In this document: one piece after another, positions 50,638 to 62,217 of the stretch
Position numbering within the stretch: position 1 is the stretch's first letter
How the letters are laid out: each line of letters opens with the position of its first letter
NCBI GenBank assembly: GCA_034670405.1
Contig: JAXDDX010000181.1
Location: forward strand, 682,001-746,000
From: Hoplostethus atlanticus
Lineage: Eukaryota; Chordata; Actinopteri; Trachichthyiformes; Trachichthyidae
Direction: 5' to 3'
DNA: 64,000 nt
Notes under the pieces: generated by a model
The model's database searches: none
What the model was told of the DNA's origin: nothing
What the model saw: only the letters and a program-made list of their open reading frames with translations
Made by a program: the position numbers and the translations under genes

Positions 50638-53600
50638 CTAGAGGAAATCGCTCTGCATTTCATTGGAGAGCTGACTGGCAGCCACTTCGCCCTGCAATGA
50701 TCCTGTAAGTATTCTGGCAGTCTGCTGGGGGGTGTTGTCTGGGGAGTTTCCTCCTGTCTCAGGGCAAGGACAGTGCCTGCAGGTCCTGTGGCTCTCAGGC
50801 AGCCCGTTAGCCAGCCTTGTGGCCTTGCACTCTTCTTTGCGCTGAGACTGTGTGCAGGTTCCCTTCTGGGTGGCGCCGTCCTGACACAGACATGCACAGA
50901 GTGTCCTGCACTGGGCCATGTCCCGACACAGAGACTTGCGGAAATTGGGCTTGAAGACCAGATAGACAATGGGGTTGTAAAGGGTGGAGGACTTGGCAAA
51001 GATGGCTGCCAGGGCAAATGCCATGGGTGGTACATTGGATGGGTTACCAAACGCTGCCCACATGGACACAATAGCATATGGACTCCATGCTGTAAGGAAA
51101 CCGATGCACACTGCCACAGAGAGCTGAGGACACAACACACACAAACAGTTTTGTCAAGTAAACATTTATTAACTTAGGCGTATATAACTACCTTGAAAAG
51201 TGAGTATGTACATTTACCTTAACGATGAGTGCATGTGCATTGGTGATCTTGTTCTGCGGGGACATATGCTGTTGCACAGCCTGGCGGGAGCCTCGGACCG
51301 TCAGCAGGATGAAGGTGTAGGACAGAAAGATGATGGTGCAGGGCACAATATAGCAGAAGAAGAAGAGGCAGATGATGTAGCTCATAGCTGCAACGCTGTG
51401 GCTGGGTGCATGCCAGTTGATACAGCATGCTGTGCCGTAAGGCTCTGCCCCATACTCGCCCCAGCCCGACAGGGGACCCACAGCAAACACTGCAGCATAG
51501 CACCAGACCCCTGCAACCAGCAGGTAGGCGTGGCAGTACGAGAACTTGTTACCTGAGGAACAGGGTAACAGAGACAGAAGCACAGGAGGAGAGTTGGGGG
51601 AGAGATTACTGACAGATGAGGACATGGAGGAAGGATACAGAAACAACAGAATAGCAACAATATGCTACAGAAGCATATTGAGTCTGGTTACCTGATGCTG
51701 ATAATGGAGAGTGAGAGAAGAGGAGGAAGAGGAGGAAAGGAGGAGGAAGAAAGGGAGAGATAAAGTCCAATATAAGATGAATGGCATAGTTTAGAAATGT
51801 TCAGTAAGTAAGTACGGGAACTGGGAAAAGGAGATTGAATTGCAATCTAGAGGTAATTATCTTACTGTGGTGGTAGTGGCATGCATCACCATGCCTTCTA
51901 ACATGATCCTTGCAGGCATGCAATAAGCCAAGGATGGAAATTATGATAAATTCACAAGAACCTCCATTCCTGCCTATGCATATTTTGGCAATAATAATAA
52001 TAATATTTTATAGTGTGTTTGAAATATGTGTGGAATATTTCCAAACATTTTGTGGTTTGTTGCTATGAGTAATAATGTATCTGGAGCCTTTGCACATCAA
52101 ATGGCGGAATCACAGACACATAATCACTGTTCACATAATCAAGTTTTACCTCATTTTCCATGCAAAATTCAAAGGTTTGTTTTGATATGATTACTCATAG
52201 CACAGATGCTCTCCCTACTGTCAGCACTGAACACTCCTCAGAGAAATGGGAAGAAATTTTAAGCCTCTTTGTAAGCAAAATTGGAACGCAGATCACCCCA
52301 GCCGCTCAAGTTGCAGCTGTCTCCATACACTCCTCACTAGAATCTACCTGTGCCCTTGATAATCAGGCCACTAAATTGCTATCTTAACAATGACAAATTC
52401 ATCCTTAAGCACTTGCCTGGTCCCTGTCTAGTTTAAAAATGCTTTCTCTTGATTATTGGGCTGCCTCTTAAGAAACTTACTCTTGACACTCACTCCCTGA
52501 ACAATTACAGACTGATCTCTAAGCTACCCCCCCCCCCCCCCCCCCCCCCTTGCTTTGACAGTACATTGGGTGAAAGATGTGGGTATTATGATGTTTCTAG
52601 GACTGCTGTAACTTAAATGTTACACCGACCTTTTGGGAAATCGGCTAGTTGGTCAACTTACCTTTTACATGTTAATGTTATCAAGGGAGATACAACAATG
52701 ATAAATGCATTCCCTCGACAAAGAGTTGGTTCTTTGTATTGACAGCATTGCGATATGCAAGGAAGGCATGTCCATGGTAGAATTATGCCTAGTAACAGAT
52801 GCTTATTGGCTTGAATAGCACCCTACTGAAAATCACCAATGAGGGAAGCAGATCCAGACCCTGAATCACAATAATAATTCCTGAGGTTACCCCCAGGCTG
52901 CAGTATGAGAAGGCAGAAAATGGAAGGCTGATAAACTTCAAGTGGCTTACAATATTATAAAGGACTTAATGCTGGAATATCAGAAAGTGGTTAAGGACGA
53001 AACAGTGGTTTATTTCTCCGTCCTTATCTCGATTACCCGTCTTAACTCTAGGGTAGTGGTTCTCAATCCTGGTCCTCAGCTAGTTTTGGATCACACCAGG
53101 TAGTTAACTGCATTCATTGCGGTTCCTTTGGTGTAAATCAGTCCCTGATTAGATGGCTAGAATGAAAAATAGTAGAGCTCTGGGTCCCGAGGACTGGAAT
53201 TAAGACTCACTGCTCCAAGTTCCTTTTTAATGTTACTGACTGAATTTTTCTGTATTCTTTACCAAAACATAGAGGATACAAGAATCCAGATGTCACCCTC
53301 TATCTTTTACTGCTGGTAATTCTCCTGTTTTTAAACCATTTCTCCCTAGGTCCTAGAGGAGACCATGTCTTGCATGAAGTCCTCCACCTGTCTGTGTTAT
53401 TGTCCTCAGGACCAAGATTTGACGATATGATTGTTTAAAGATGGCTGAACTGGAATTTAGCTTGACCCTAAACCTGAAATTAAAAAAATATCAAATATTG
53501 ATTGAAACACCTAGAAATGCATCATTTGGTTGGATTTTATTTGACTCAATCATGAAGTCAAAGTAAATATAGCCAGTTTTCATTTTCTGTCCAGGTGGAG

Positions 53601-56600
53601 GCTTTAACGCCCACCCAGGAGCGAGTAGATGCTTCTGCTTCTTCGTTTTCTTTGCAGCAGACTAGATGGTTATATTGCTGCCCTCTACAGTAAGCCAAAG
53701 TCACTATAATGCTTCTGCTTCAGTGGGTGGTGCTAAACGTGGCTAGGGAAACACCCCTTCAACCTACCGAGCATTGCCTGAGCATAGAGAGAGAGGCCGT
53801 AAAGCAGTTCAAACAAAAGAAAAGCTGAATAAATGACAACCATCACATTAGAGATCCACAGCAAGCTATTCTTGTCTGAATTTAAATGAAGGGGCCAAAA
53901 CTCCCCTCGCCTTTTGAAGCCAAACCAGTCCTGGGAGACACCATCTCTTCTATTGCGTTCTACTGGCTGACTGCAGAACAACTTGAAACTCCACCCACCT
54001 CCACAAGTCAATACAATGAAGGCCCATCTTCGGTGTAAAATGTAAAATCAATACGTTTTCTCTACAAGGGTTTTTTATTCATTATGGTTGATTTTTTAAA
54101 TAATTGTGCCATTAAGAGGATATTTATGTGAATTCCCGTGCATGTTAGGGCTGTTTTGTGTTTTGTTTTGTTTATTTAGCATTTTGTCAGCCAGTGACTT
54201 AAGTTACCTCACATTACTATGCTTCAGATTTGATTTGCTTTTTGCTATCAACCCTTTTTCTTTTTTTTAAAGTGTGACTTCTTTAAATGGTCAGTACCTC
54301 ATTTTGCTCCCCTCCTTAAATGTGAATGTACTGCATTTATGACACTTATAATCATAGTTGCATGTTCAATGGTGGAACATTGGCTTGACATCACACTCAT
54401 GTGCCAGGCCATCTGTGAATGAACGGGTCCAGGACAGCCCTCAGCATCACTAACCTCTTAATTGATTTAGAGCGGGGCGCCTTCGCCGTGGAATCAGTGT
54501 GTGGGAAGACACAGGGAGCCTTATCTATAGTACCACACAGCCTCTGGCTGGGAGAGAGAGACAGACACAGAGACACAGAGAGAGAAAGAGAGAAAACTCA
54601 ACTGGATGAGTTTAGTAGAGTGGGCTGGTTAGCTATTACAGATGGCTTTTATCTGATGTGAGGTGTCCCTTCACTGATCAGACTTCCAGTGGCACTGGAT
54701 CTGACTGGAGCTTAGCGGATAAAACCAATTTCCTTATATTTGGAGAACTAGATTAAATTTCTAACAAATGCATAATGTGCCCTGGAAGTGGAAGCACCAG
54801 AATATTTTAGATAAAATAATTCAAACGTCTGGTGCAGATAAAATAACAAGCTACATAGAGTGCATAATGTACCATCCACATGGCATTGGCTGTACTCAGT
54901 GTACAGATTCAGTTTAGCAATAACTTTAGTTTAGTTGATACCCAAGAGGCAAAACAAGCCAGTCCATGAATCAGAATCAAATGGAAATGCTGACACCGAC
55001 TTTTTCTTTTTAACCCCAGTTACACAACTACGCTCACCATAACTAACTTCAATTTGATATATTGTCCTATTACTTACATACTGTAAGGCATGTGTGATTG
55101 AGGTCTACTTCAGGTCATTGGTGCCTGAAAATCCTCACAGTCAAGCACTTAACATGAAGATAAATTGTCCACATCGATTCTCTTGTCAGTTACCTTTAAA
55201 CCCTCTTTTGATTTGAAGCAAAACCCAGGTCCCCTCTGCTTCCTCTGCTATACACAACCCATCTCCCTCTTGCAATTAGACACTCCTGCTATTTTTTACC
55301 CAGAGAACCTCCTACTGAGGATCCATCAGCCTTGTCTTTTGCTCCCTTATGGGCTTCGATCCAACGTTCCAGGGATTCACAGGTTCATCAGCACTCAACA
55401 GCGGTGGTAAGAAGAAGCTAAGCTAAGCTAAGAAGCATTGTTAGATCCCTAACTTGCTAATTAATCTGTCAGCAAGTATTTAATTAAGAATAGCAATACC
55501 CAGGTGAAGTATGTGGACACCCCTTCTAATTAGTGGATTCAGCCACATTTCAGCCACACCCATTGCTGAAAGGTGTATAAAATCCAGCACACAGCCAGGC
55601 AATCTCCATAGACAAACACTGGCAGTAGAATGGGCCGCACTGAAGAGCTCAGTGACTTTCACCGTCACCTTTCCAACAAGTCAGTTAGTCAAATTTCTGC
55701 CTTGCTAGAGCTACCCCGGTCAACTGTAGGTGCTGTTATTGTGAAGTGGAAACGTCTAGGAGCAACAACAGCTCAGCGTGAAGTTGTAGGCCACAAGCTC
55801 ACAGAATGGGACTGCCGAGTGCTGAAGCACGTAGAAATTGTCTAAAACTTGCCTCTTGTCTCTAGGGCTTTTGCGTTGTCCATTATAGACTCTTCTCTTC
55901 CTCTGGTAAACAGAGGTCTTTAAAAACACAGTCTTGAATTCAATTACCTGTGCCTATTAGTGGCAACCATTCAGCCCACTGGGGTCTGGAACATAGAAAT
56001 CTAATTGGAAGCTGGTGCATTAAATCTTAGAGGGCCCATGAAGTTGGATAGCCCTCCAGATATAAACATAAATAAGTTATGCAATCACTGTAAACTGCTG
56101 CCAATTCCTAATTATTACACAAGGGATGTTTCTAAATTAATTCAGACTTTTCCAAGAGGTGCTCTGGCAAATGACAATTATTTCACTGGGGAAAAAACAA
56201 AACAACATTGTGATGGGTTTGACGAGCAAATTTAGCAGTGAGTGATCAATCTCGAAAGAAATCTGATCCCTAGGCATAATTGATGAAACTGTTCTCCCTG
56301 TACAATTGATATGTAGAGTTATGGCTCATGGGAGTGTCAGCATGAAATCAATATTGTAATAATTTGCATCATTTGAGTATTTTGTGCATTGAACTGTGTG
56401 TATGTGTTGCTTGGCAAGATTTGGTTCAGACACAAGCAGTCAGGTAAATAAATCCTCAATGGCCATGAGTGGCAAAAAGATGAATTTTGTAAAGTTTTGC
56501 AATCACAAAAACACATATAAGACACACACCCAAACAAGCACACACATGCACATGCTCAAGCAGGGCAAGAAGGGTCTCGTAAACGAAGCATCACAGATTC

Positions 56601-59600
56601 AATCTCCTCAACAGCCATGGTGTGTCCACCAGCAACCATGCATACTTGGGAAAAACACCAATCTTCTACCTGCTTAATCATTGTAACGTAATGCATTGTA
56701 ATGTATACACACATACACAGAAACACACACACATACACAACAGCTCTAAATTCTACAAAATGAAATCACCCTTACGTCCAACATCTTCTGTCATTCACTT
56801 TCAAGTGAAGATGGATTTTAGAGCTACGAGGGAGCAATATCTCAGGACCTACATTAATCTGATCTTAGACATGCCATAGCTCCTTGTGCTTTTGTGGGAG
56901 TAAGTAAATAAGAAAGAATGAGAGAAATGTTGAATCTCAATCTCAATCCTAATTTCCCATGATTAGCAGGCCCTCCTAATGCTTATCTCTAATATCAAAA
57001 TGCATATCCACAATCAGAGAGACTCTAATTACCCTACTCTGCCACCATTTGACCTGGCCTCTGAGCACCATCTCCCACTGAGGAACAGTTTTAGGTTGCT
57101 GAGTATGATATCACCCCACCCCACGTCTGCCTCCTGAGTTGAGCCCCTGATTGGCGGTCGGCCCATTCTGCGGTCAAAGGACAGCCAGAGCTAGGCTCTG
57201 TGCTCTTTATTTAACTCTCCATCTCCATCTGCTCCCAGCTCTCAGCCAAGGTTGGTAAACCCTCGCTTATCCCACAACAGAACGGATGGTCCTATCCTAC
57301 CCAACTGGGTGCTCTGATGAAAACCCTGACCAGATGGAGCAGCGCGGTACCAGACGCCTATGGCAGGGGCTACGGACTATAACCGACTACCAGGGCAGAC
57401 CCCCCGCAATTGTGAGTGCCGACGCATCCCTAGCGGACGACCTGAACTCATTTTATGCACGGTTTGAGGCTAGCAACAACAGCGCTAGCTCGCCGGCTAA
57501 CAACATCACTGTTAGCGCAGCCGAAGTGAGTTCTACCGCTGGGGATGAACACACGCTCTCTGTGACCGAGCACAGTGTGAGGAGGGCTCTGACGAGGGTG
57601 AACACCAGGAAAGCTGCTGGTCCAGATGGCATATCTGGGCGAGTACTGAAGACCTGTGCTAATCAGCTAGCTCCAGTGTTCACCACTATATTCAACATCT
57701 CCCTGGCTGAGTCTGTGGTCCCTGCCTGCTTCAAGAGATCCACTATTGTCCCTTTGCCCAAGAATGCTTCTCCAGCATGCTTGAATGATTATCGACCGGT
57801 GGCCCTCACCTCGGTGGTCATGAAATGCTTTGAGAGGCTGATAAAGGACTACATCTGCGCCTTCCTCCCTTGCTCCATGGACCCGCTGCAGTTTGCTTAT
57901 CGTCCAAACAGATCCACGGATGATGCTGTCTCCCAGGTACTGCACACCACACTCTCTCATCTGGACAGCCGGAAGGGGGGCTATGTGAGACTGCTGTTCA
58001 TTGATTATAGTTCAGCTTTCAATACCATAGTCCCCACCAGACTGGCTGGCAAGTTGATTGAGCTGGGACTGAACACCCCCCTGTGTGCCAGGATCCTGGA
58101 CTTCCTGACCGCCAGGCCCCAGGTGGTCAGGGTGGGCAGACACACCTCCAACCCCCTCACCCTGAACACAGGATCCCCCCAGGGTTGCGTCCTCAGCCCC
58201 CTACTGTACTCCCTGTACACACATGACTGTGTGGCCAGGTTCAGCTCCAACTCCATCATCAAGTTTGCGGATGACACAGTGGTGGTGGGCCTGATCTCCG
58301 ACAACGACGAGAAGGCCTACCTGGAGGAAGTTGCTGATCTGTCACTCTGGTGCCAGGACAACAGCCTCCTCTTGAATGTCACCAAAACTAAGGAGCTGAT
58401 TGTGGACTTTAGGAGGACACAACAACAGAGGACGTACTCACCATTGGGGATGAATGGGACTACTGTGGAGAGGGTGAGCAGGTATAAATACCTGGGAGTC
58501 CACATCACCGAAGATCTCACATGGTCCACACACACTGACACTCTGGTGAGAAAGGCGAGGCAGCGCCTTTACCACCTCAGGCAACTGAGGAAATTTAAAG
58601 TCTCCCGGAGGATCCTTCAGTCCTTCTACTCTGCAGCTGTAGAGAGCATCCTGACAGGAAGCATCACTGCCTGGTTTGGCAACAGCTCCGCTCAGGACAG
58701 GAAGGCTCTGCAGAGAGTAGTGCGTTCGGCTGAACACACTATTGGAACTACACTCCCCACCCTGCAGGACTTATACACCAGGAGGTGCAGAACCAGAGCC
58801 TGCAGGATCATGAAGGATCCTCACCACCCCAACAACGGACTGTTTCAGCTGCTGCGGTCAGGCAAGCGCCTCCGTAGTCATGCTGCCAAAACAGAGAGAC
58901 TGAGACGGAGTTTCTTTCCTCAGGCCATCAGGACTGTGAACTCTGACCTCACCAGGGCCCCCACCAAGACCCACACACTGCCCCTCTTATGCACACACAC
59001 ACACTCACACACTTAGGTAGCGACTACACATAATTTATATTATATTACATACATACGATTTCCCTTTTTTACTATATTTTTATTTCCAAAGTGCTCTTAC
59101 TGTAAATATTGTGTTGTTTTTTATATAGAGCTCTTACTGTAATATTGTAAATATTGTGTTGGTTTTTTATTGTAAATAGTGTGAACCTGTTATTTTGTTC
59201 TTTGCACATTTCTGTTGAGCATTGCCACTTTTTACATTTCACTGCACACCCCGTGTGTGTATGTGACAAATAAACTTCTTGAACTTGAACTTCTTGAACC
59301 TTCTGGAGGTCGTTAGCTCTGTAATGAATGTGGAAATTCCTAATGGCATCACTTTCTCGGGTGCCAAGGTCTTAGACATGAATGTTAATATCCCAGCTCT
59401 AATTGATCTATAGCCAAGTGTGCACCCAGTTATTACTATGTTGGCTCTAATGACACCAGACAATCTGAGAAACTGCACAATGACTTTGAGGTACTGACTA
59501 CGACTGTGGAGAGTCTTGGGAAGAACTGCATAGTGTCTGGCCTCATCCCAACTCATGGACATGAACAGGATACACATCCTGCCCTCTAGACACTATCTCA

Positions 59601-61194
59601 ACAAACCTTTTAAAAGAGGTCATTGAAACAGTTGGTCCAAACATTCTGGCAATTATAAACAGCTCCCTAACCACTGGCTCAGTCCCCACTTGTTTTAAAC
59701 ATGCTGCAATTCAACCACTCCTGAAAAAACCTAATCTGGATTCTTACTTTGAGCAAATATAGACCAATTTCCAAACTAGCTGGCTAGTTTTAGCTAAGGA
59801 GGTGGCCATAGAGTTGACCTTTACATTACAGTCATTTAGGAGACTCTTTCATCCAAAGCGACTTACAAAGGTGAAAGTTGACACTGTTGACCAAACTGTT
59901 TTACCTGGACGCCTTGAAGACTGGGTTGGCATCACTGACGGCGCCCTTAAATGGTTCCAATCATACCTGGCCAATAGAACTTTCTCTGCTGCGATAGCGA
60001 ATGCCTCGTCTTCCTCAGCTCATCTGTCATGTGATGTCCTCCAGGGGTCAGTTCTTGGCCCCTTGCTATATATGCTTCCCCTTGGTCATATTATTTGCAA
60101 ACACAGTATGTCCTTTGCTATGCAGATGATACCTATGCATGTGATTCCAACAGCTTTAACTCCTGCCTCTCAGATATCAAGTGCTGGATGTCCCAAAATT
60201 TCCTCCAATAAATCTGAGATTTTTCTGTTTTGTCCACCTGATTCCATCAAGCTGCTTCAGAGTTGTCTCTGTGGTCTGTCCCCCTATGTAAAGCCTGCTG
60301 CTAGAAATCTGGGTGTAGTATTTGACCTCTGCTTTGAGAACCAAATTTAGAGGGTTATTCAGTCCTGCTTCCTCCAAGTAAAAAACATTTCCAAAATTAG
60401 ATATTTTTTATCCTTTACTAACCTTTAGAAGGTTATCCATGCCTTCATCTCTTCTCATCCAGATTACTGTAACTCCCTCCCACTCTTCCCTCTAATGGTG
60501 CAATTAGTGCAAAATGCAGCTACTAGACTTTTAATCAATTCCAAGAGTCAAGATCATATTACGCCCAGTTTAGCCTCCATGGTTGCCTGTATGTTTTAGA
60601 ATTGTTTATACGATTTCACTGCTAAGGCACTTCATGGTCTGACCCCAACTAAATATCAGACCTTTTAATAACCCCTTATGACCCAGTGTGCAGCCTCAGA
60701 TCCTCATGGTGCCAAGGTCCAGGCTAAAGGCTCTTTATAATTGGCACTTGCATTCAGTCTTTATTCTTGCACCTGTATTTTTAATTTCCTTATTTTAAAT
60801 GTTTATACACCTTGAGTTCATTTATTCAGTTGTATTTAGTGAGTGCTAGTCTTCCTAGGGTCCACAGACATCCTATGGGCAGTGGAGTATCTAATCCACC
60901 TAACCTAACCTAATCCACCTTGGATGTACTTGAAATGTGGGAGGAAACCAGAGCAATTCCACTAAACTCAAGCAAGAAGGACATGGGTTTGATCCCTGGC
61001 AAATAATGAAATAAAACAAAATGTAAATTGAGGATGGGGGGGGGGGGGGTGGCTGGTTGTCTTACCATAGTTGGGGCAGCAGACCTTTAGCCAGCAGACG
61101 GAGGAGAGCACCGTGAGGTTGGTCAAACTGCATATGCCAAAGAGAACGCCACAGAACGCATAGACAGTACAGGTTGTCTGATTATACAGCCACC

Positions 61195-61234
<40 letters not shown>

Positions 61235-62217
61235 ATTAGCTATTTCATTCATTATCGATTAACATCCAGATATCAGAATAGGATTTCTCTGCCTGGTAGC
61301 AGCAAAATCTGACAGTGAATCCAATGATTAGCACCCAGCAGAAGAAACAAGACAGAAATGATCCATCCTTTCCATCACCCTCTTCCTCCTGCTTAAGACA
61401 CATTCTCTCTCTCACTACATTGAGCAATGATGCACCATGACACCATCACAGCGACTCTGACAGCAACTGATTGATCACATATGCTCAGAGGATCAGATGA
61501 TGGAAGAGACAAGGGATGAAGCAGCAAAGAAGAGAGAGCGAGAGTACCATGTGTCACCATATTCCCATATTGATCATTTTTAGTGTACTTCCTGTTTTTA
61601 TGGGTTCTTTTATGAAGACATTGCACTTCCCTGTAGAGCAGCAGACATGATTTCCTCCCTCGAATGCTTGTTTTTCCCCTCTTCCCCCATGAATATACTG
61701 AATGTGAAGATGGCATCAGCTATCACCATAGTAATAATTCAAAGCAGGACAGCATCTCCATTGTACACAAACAAATGTGGAAAGGAGAAGAGAGAAGAGG
61801 AAACATGAGTGCTCACTCACCTGTGAGTGAAGGCCGAAGGGATAGCCAGCGGGAAGAGGGTGATGGTCATGCTTAGGTCACTGATGGCCAGGTTAACCAC
61901 AAACAACTCTGCTGGCTTCAGGGAGGACTTCTTTCTATAGGCCACAAACAGCAGGATCCCGTTCCCCAGCAGAGACAGCACACCTGGCAGAGACGGCAAG
62001 AATTTAACAGTAACAGAGGAAGAAGTGTGGAGAAATGCAGAGACAAATAAGTGTTGTTGCATTTGAATACATATACATACAGTTGAATCTTTATAGTTAA
62101 AACTTTCAGCAAAAAAAAAAACCACTCACCAAAAATGGTATAGAGAGTCCCCATGAGAAAGTCATTGTTTTTGGATATTCTGGACACGAGCAAAAATGTT
62201 TCGGAGGCATTTCCCAT
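50638..62217 (-). CDS. OPN5-like (neuropsin-group) opsin, five coding exons
   Basis: Coding exons, in transcript order, are 62217-62130, 61983-61821, 61193-61066, 51552-51218 and 51123-50638. All have GT/AG sites and matching phases, giving 399 aa. The protein is a seven-helix light receptor. Seen: N-glycosylation site NAS at 3-5, GN at 36-37 in helix 1, NLAISD at 60-65, disulfide Cys C92 and C169, the E163 counterion equivalent of rhodopsin E181, retinal-binding lysine K282 in IFAKSSTLYNP, and NPIVY at 288-292. The long C-tail is Cys-, Ser- and Gln-rich. Phrases such as LKPAE, EPYGT and FLTAWSPYA.VSMWAAFG place it with OPN5 and its fish relatives (opn6 to opn9); I cannot choose among them. 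The E/DRY triplet is replaced by V-C-W (116-118). Intron 3 is 9.5 kb and full of transposons. No break is seen. Confidence 0.92.
52160..52526 (+). mobile_element. LINE (jockey superfamily) fragment
   Basis: The plus strand encodes 'SLFVSKIGTQITPAAQVAAV' and, in another frame just before a C-run, 'LDTHSLNNYRLISKLP', the conserved opening of non-LTR reverse transcriptases (NYRPIS). It is short and frameshifted, and probably from the same family as the remnant at 59292-60790. Confidence 0.55.
52527..52549. repeat. C23 homopolymer
   Basis: A run of 23 C residues cuts off the LINE fragment. Homopolymers of this length are also prone to assembly error. Confidence 0.9.
55505..55850 (+). mobile_element. 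Tc1-like transposon fragment with transposase N-terminus
   Basis: The ORF at 55630-55845 reads MGRTEELSDFHRHLSNKSVS, then ISALLELPRSTVGAVIVKWK. This is the paired-like helix-turn-helix DNA-binding region of Tc1 transposases. It ends after about 70 residues, before any DDE catalytic residue. The upstream noncoding part ('gtatgtggacacccc', 'tgctgaaaggtgtataaaat') is the usual 5' leader of this family. The element is truncated and inactive. Confidence 0.75.
57286..59016 (+). CDS. L2-type LINE reverse transcriptase ORF, uninterrupted
   Basis: A 576-aa open frame. The N-terminal ~15 residues probably come from flanking DNA; LINE similarity starts around 'RRLWQGLRTITDYQGRPP'. Domain order: KAAGPDGISG at about 105, the RT motif DYRPVALTS, the catalytic FIDYSSAFN at about 238-246, SPQGCVLSPLLY at about 296-307, the catalytic FADD box at 327-330, the thumb (YKYLGVHI), and a C-terminal region (SAAVESILTGSITAWFGN, ending in HTL repeats). 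The APE endonuclease domain that should precede it is absent. With no internal stop over 1.7 kb, the insertion is young. This is not a host gene. Confidence 0.85.
   Translation: MVLSYPTGCSDENPDQMEQRGTRRLWQGLRTITDYQGRPPAIVSADASLADDLNSFYARFEASNNSASSPANNITVSAAEVSSTAGDEHTLSVTEHSVRRALTRVNTRKAAGPDGISGRVLKTCANQLAPVFTTIFNISLAESVVPACFKRSTIVPLPKNASPACLNDYRPVALTSVVMKCFERLIKDYICAFLPCSMDPLQFAYRPNRSTDDAVSQVLHTTLSHLDSRKGGYVRLLFIDYSSAFNTIVPTRLAGKLIELGLNTPLCARILDFLTARPQVVRVGRHTSNPLTLNTGSPQGCVLSPLLYSLYTHDCVARFSSNSIIKFADDTVVVGLISDNDEKAYLEEVADLSLWCQDNSLLLNVTKTKELIVDFRRTQQQRTYSPLGMNGTTVERVSRYKYLGVHITEDLTWSTHTDTLVRKARQRLYHLRQLRKFKVSRRILQSFYSAAVESILTGSITAWFGNSSAQDRKALQRVVRSAEHTIGTTLPTLQDLYTRRCRTRACRIMKDPHHPNNGLFQLLRSGKRLRSHAAKTERLRRSFFPQAIRTVNSDLTRAPTKTHTLPLLCTHTHSHT
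57325..59300 (+). mobile_element. 5'-truncated L2-type LINE with GAACTT tail
   Basis: The element is recognised by its reverse-transcriptase ORF and by a 3' end reading 'cactgcacaccccgtgtgtg', then 'gtgacaaataaacttcttga' and a GAACTT-type repeated tail, as in fish L2 elements. The endonuclease and ORF1 are missing, so it was truncated at insertion, as LINEs often are. It lies antisense to the opsin gene in intron 3. It abuts an older LINE remnant at its 3' end. Confidence 0.8.
59292..60790 (+). mobile_element. old, broken LINE remnant (esterase-like and RT parts)
   Basis: 59430-59570 encodes fragments like NDTRQSEKLHNDFEVL and GKNCIVSGLIPTHG, typical of the esterase-like domain of ORF1 in CR1/L2-group LINEs. 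59600-60350 encodes RT pieces: VIETVGPNILAIINSSLTTG, GRLEDWVGITDGALKWFQSY, then LQGSVLGPLLY. Frames change repeatedly and stops are present. The central part of the element is missing. A fragment of the GCGACTTACA repeat sits at 59821-59871. It is much older than the adjacent L2 copy. Confidence 0.6.
59821..59871 (+). repeat. fragment of the GCGACTTACA interspersed repeat
   Basis: 'ttacattacagtcatttagg' followed by 'tccaaagcgacttacaaagg' matches the end of the repeats near 44.5 and 18.6 kb. It lies inside the old LINE remnant, so it inserted there after that LINE. Confidence 0.55.
61197..61234. repeat. (GA)n microsatellite at opsin intron 2 acceptor
   Basis: The GA run abuts the opsin exon 3 acceptor; on the minus strand it forms the CT-rich polypyrimidine tract. 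Length change here could affect splicing. Confidence 0.85.

Larger units (their letters stand above)
51553..61065 (-). other. third intron of the opsin gene, transposon-rich
   Basis: The 9.5-kb intron starts with GTAAGA and ends CTCAG on the minus strand. It holds LINE fragments at 52160-52526 and 59292-60790, a C23 run, a Tc1 fragment, and an L2-type LINE in antisense orientation to the opsin. The other opsin introns are 94 bp (intron 4), 146 bp (intron 1) and 627 bp (intron 2), so the growth is confined to this one. Confidence 0.85.

Noticed and set aside
57667-58737. Minus-strand frames of about 75-100 aa inside the L2 LINE
   Set aside because: They lie opposite the reverse-transcriptase frame and show no motif.
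59802-60350. 182-aa frame as a host gene
   Set aside because: It is a frameshifted LINE reverse-transcriptase remnant with a common repeat fragment at its start.
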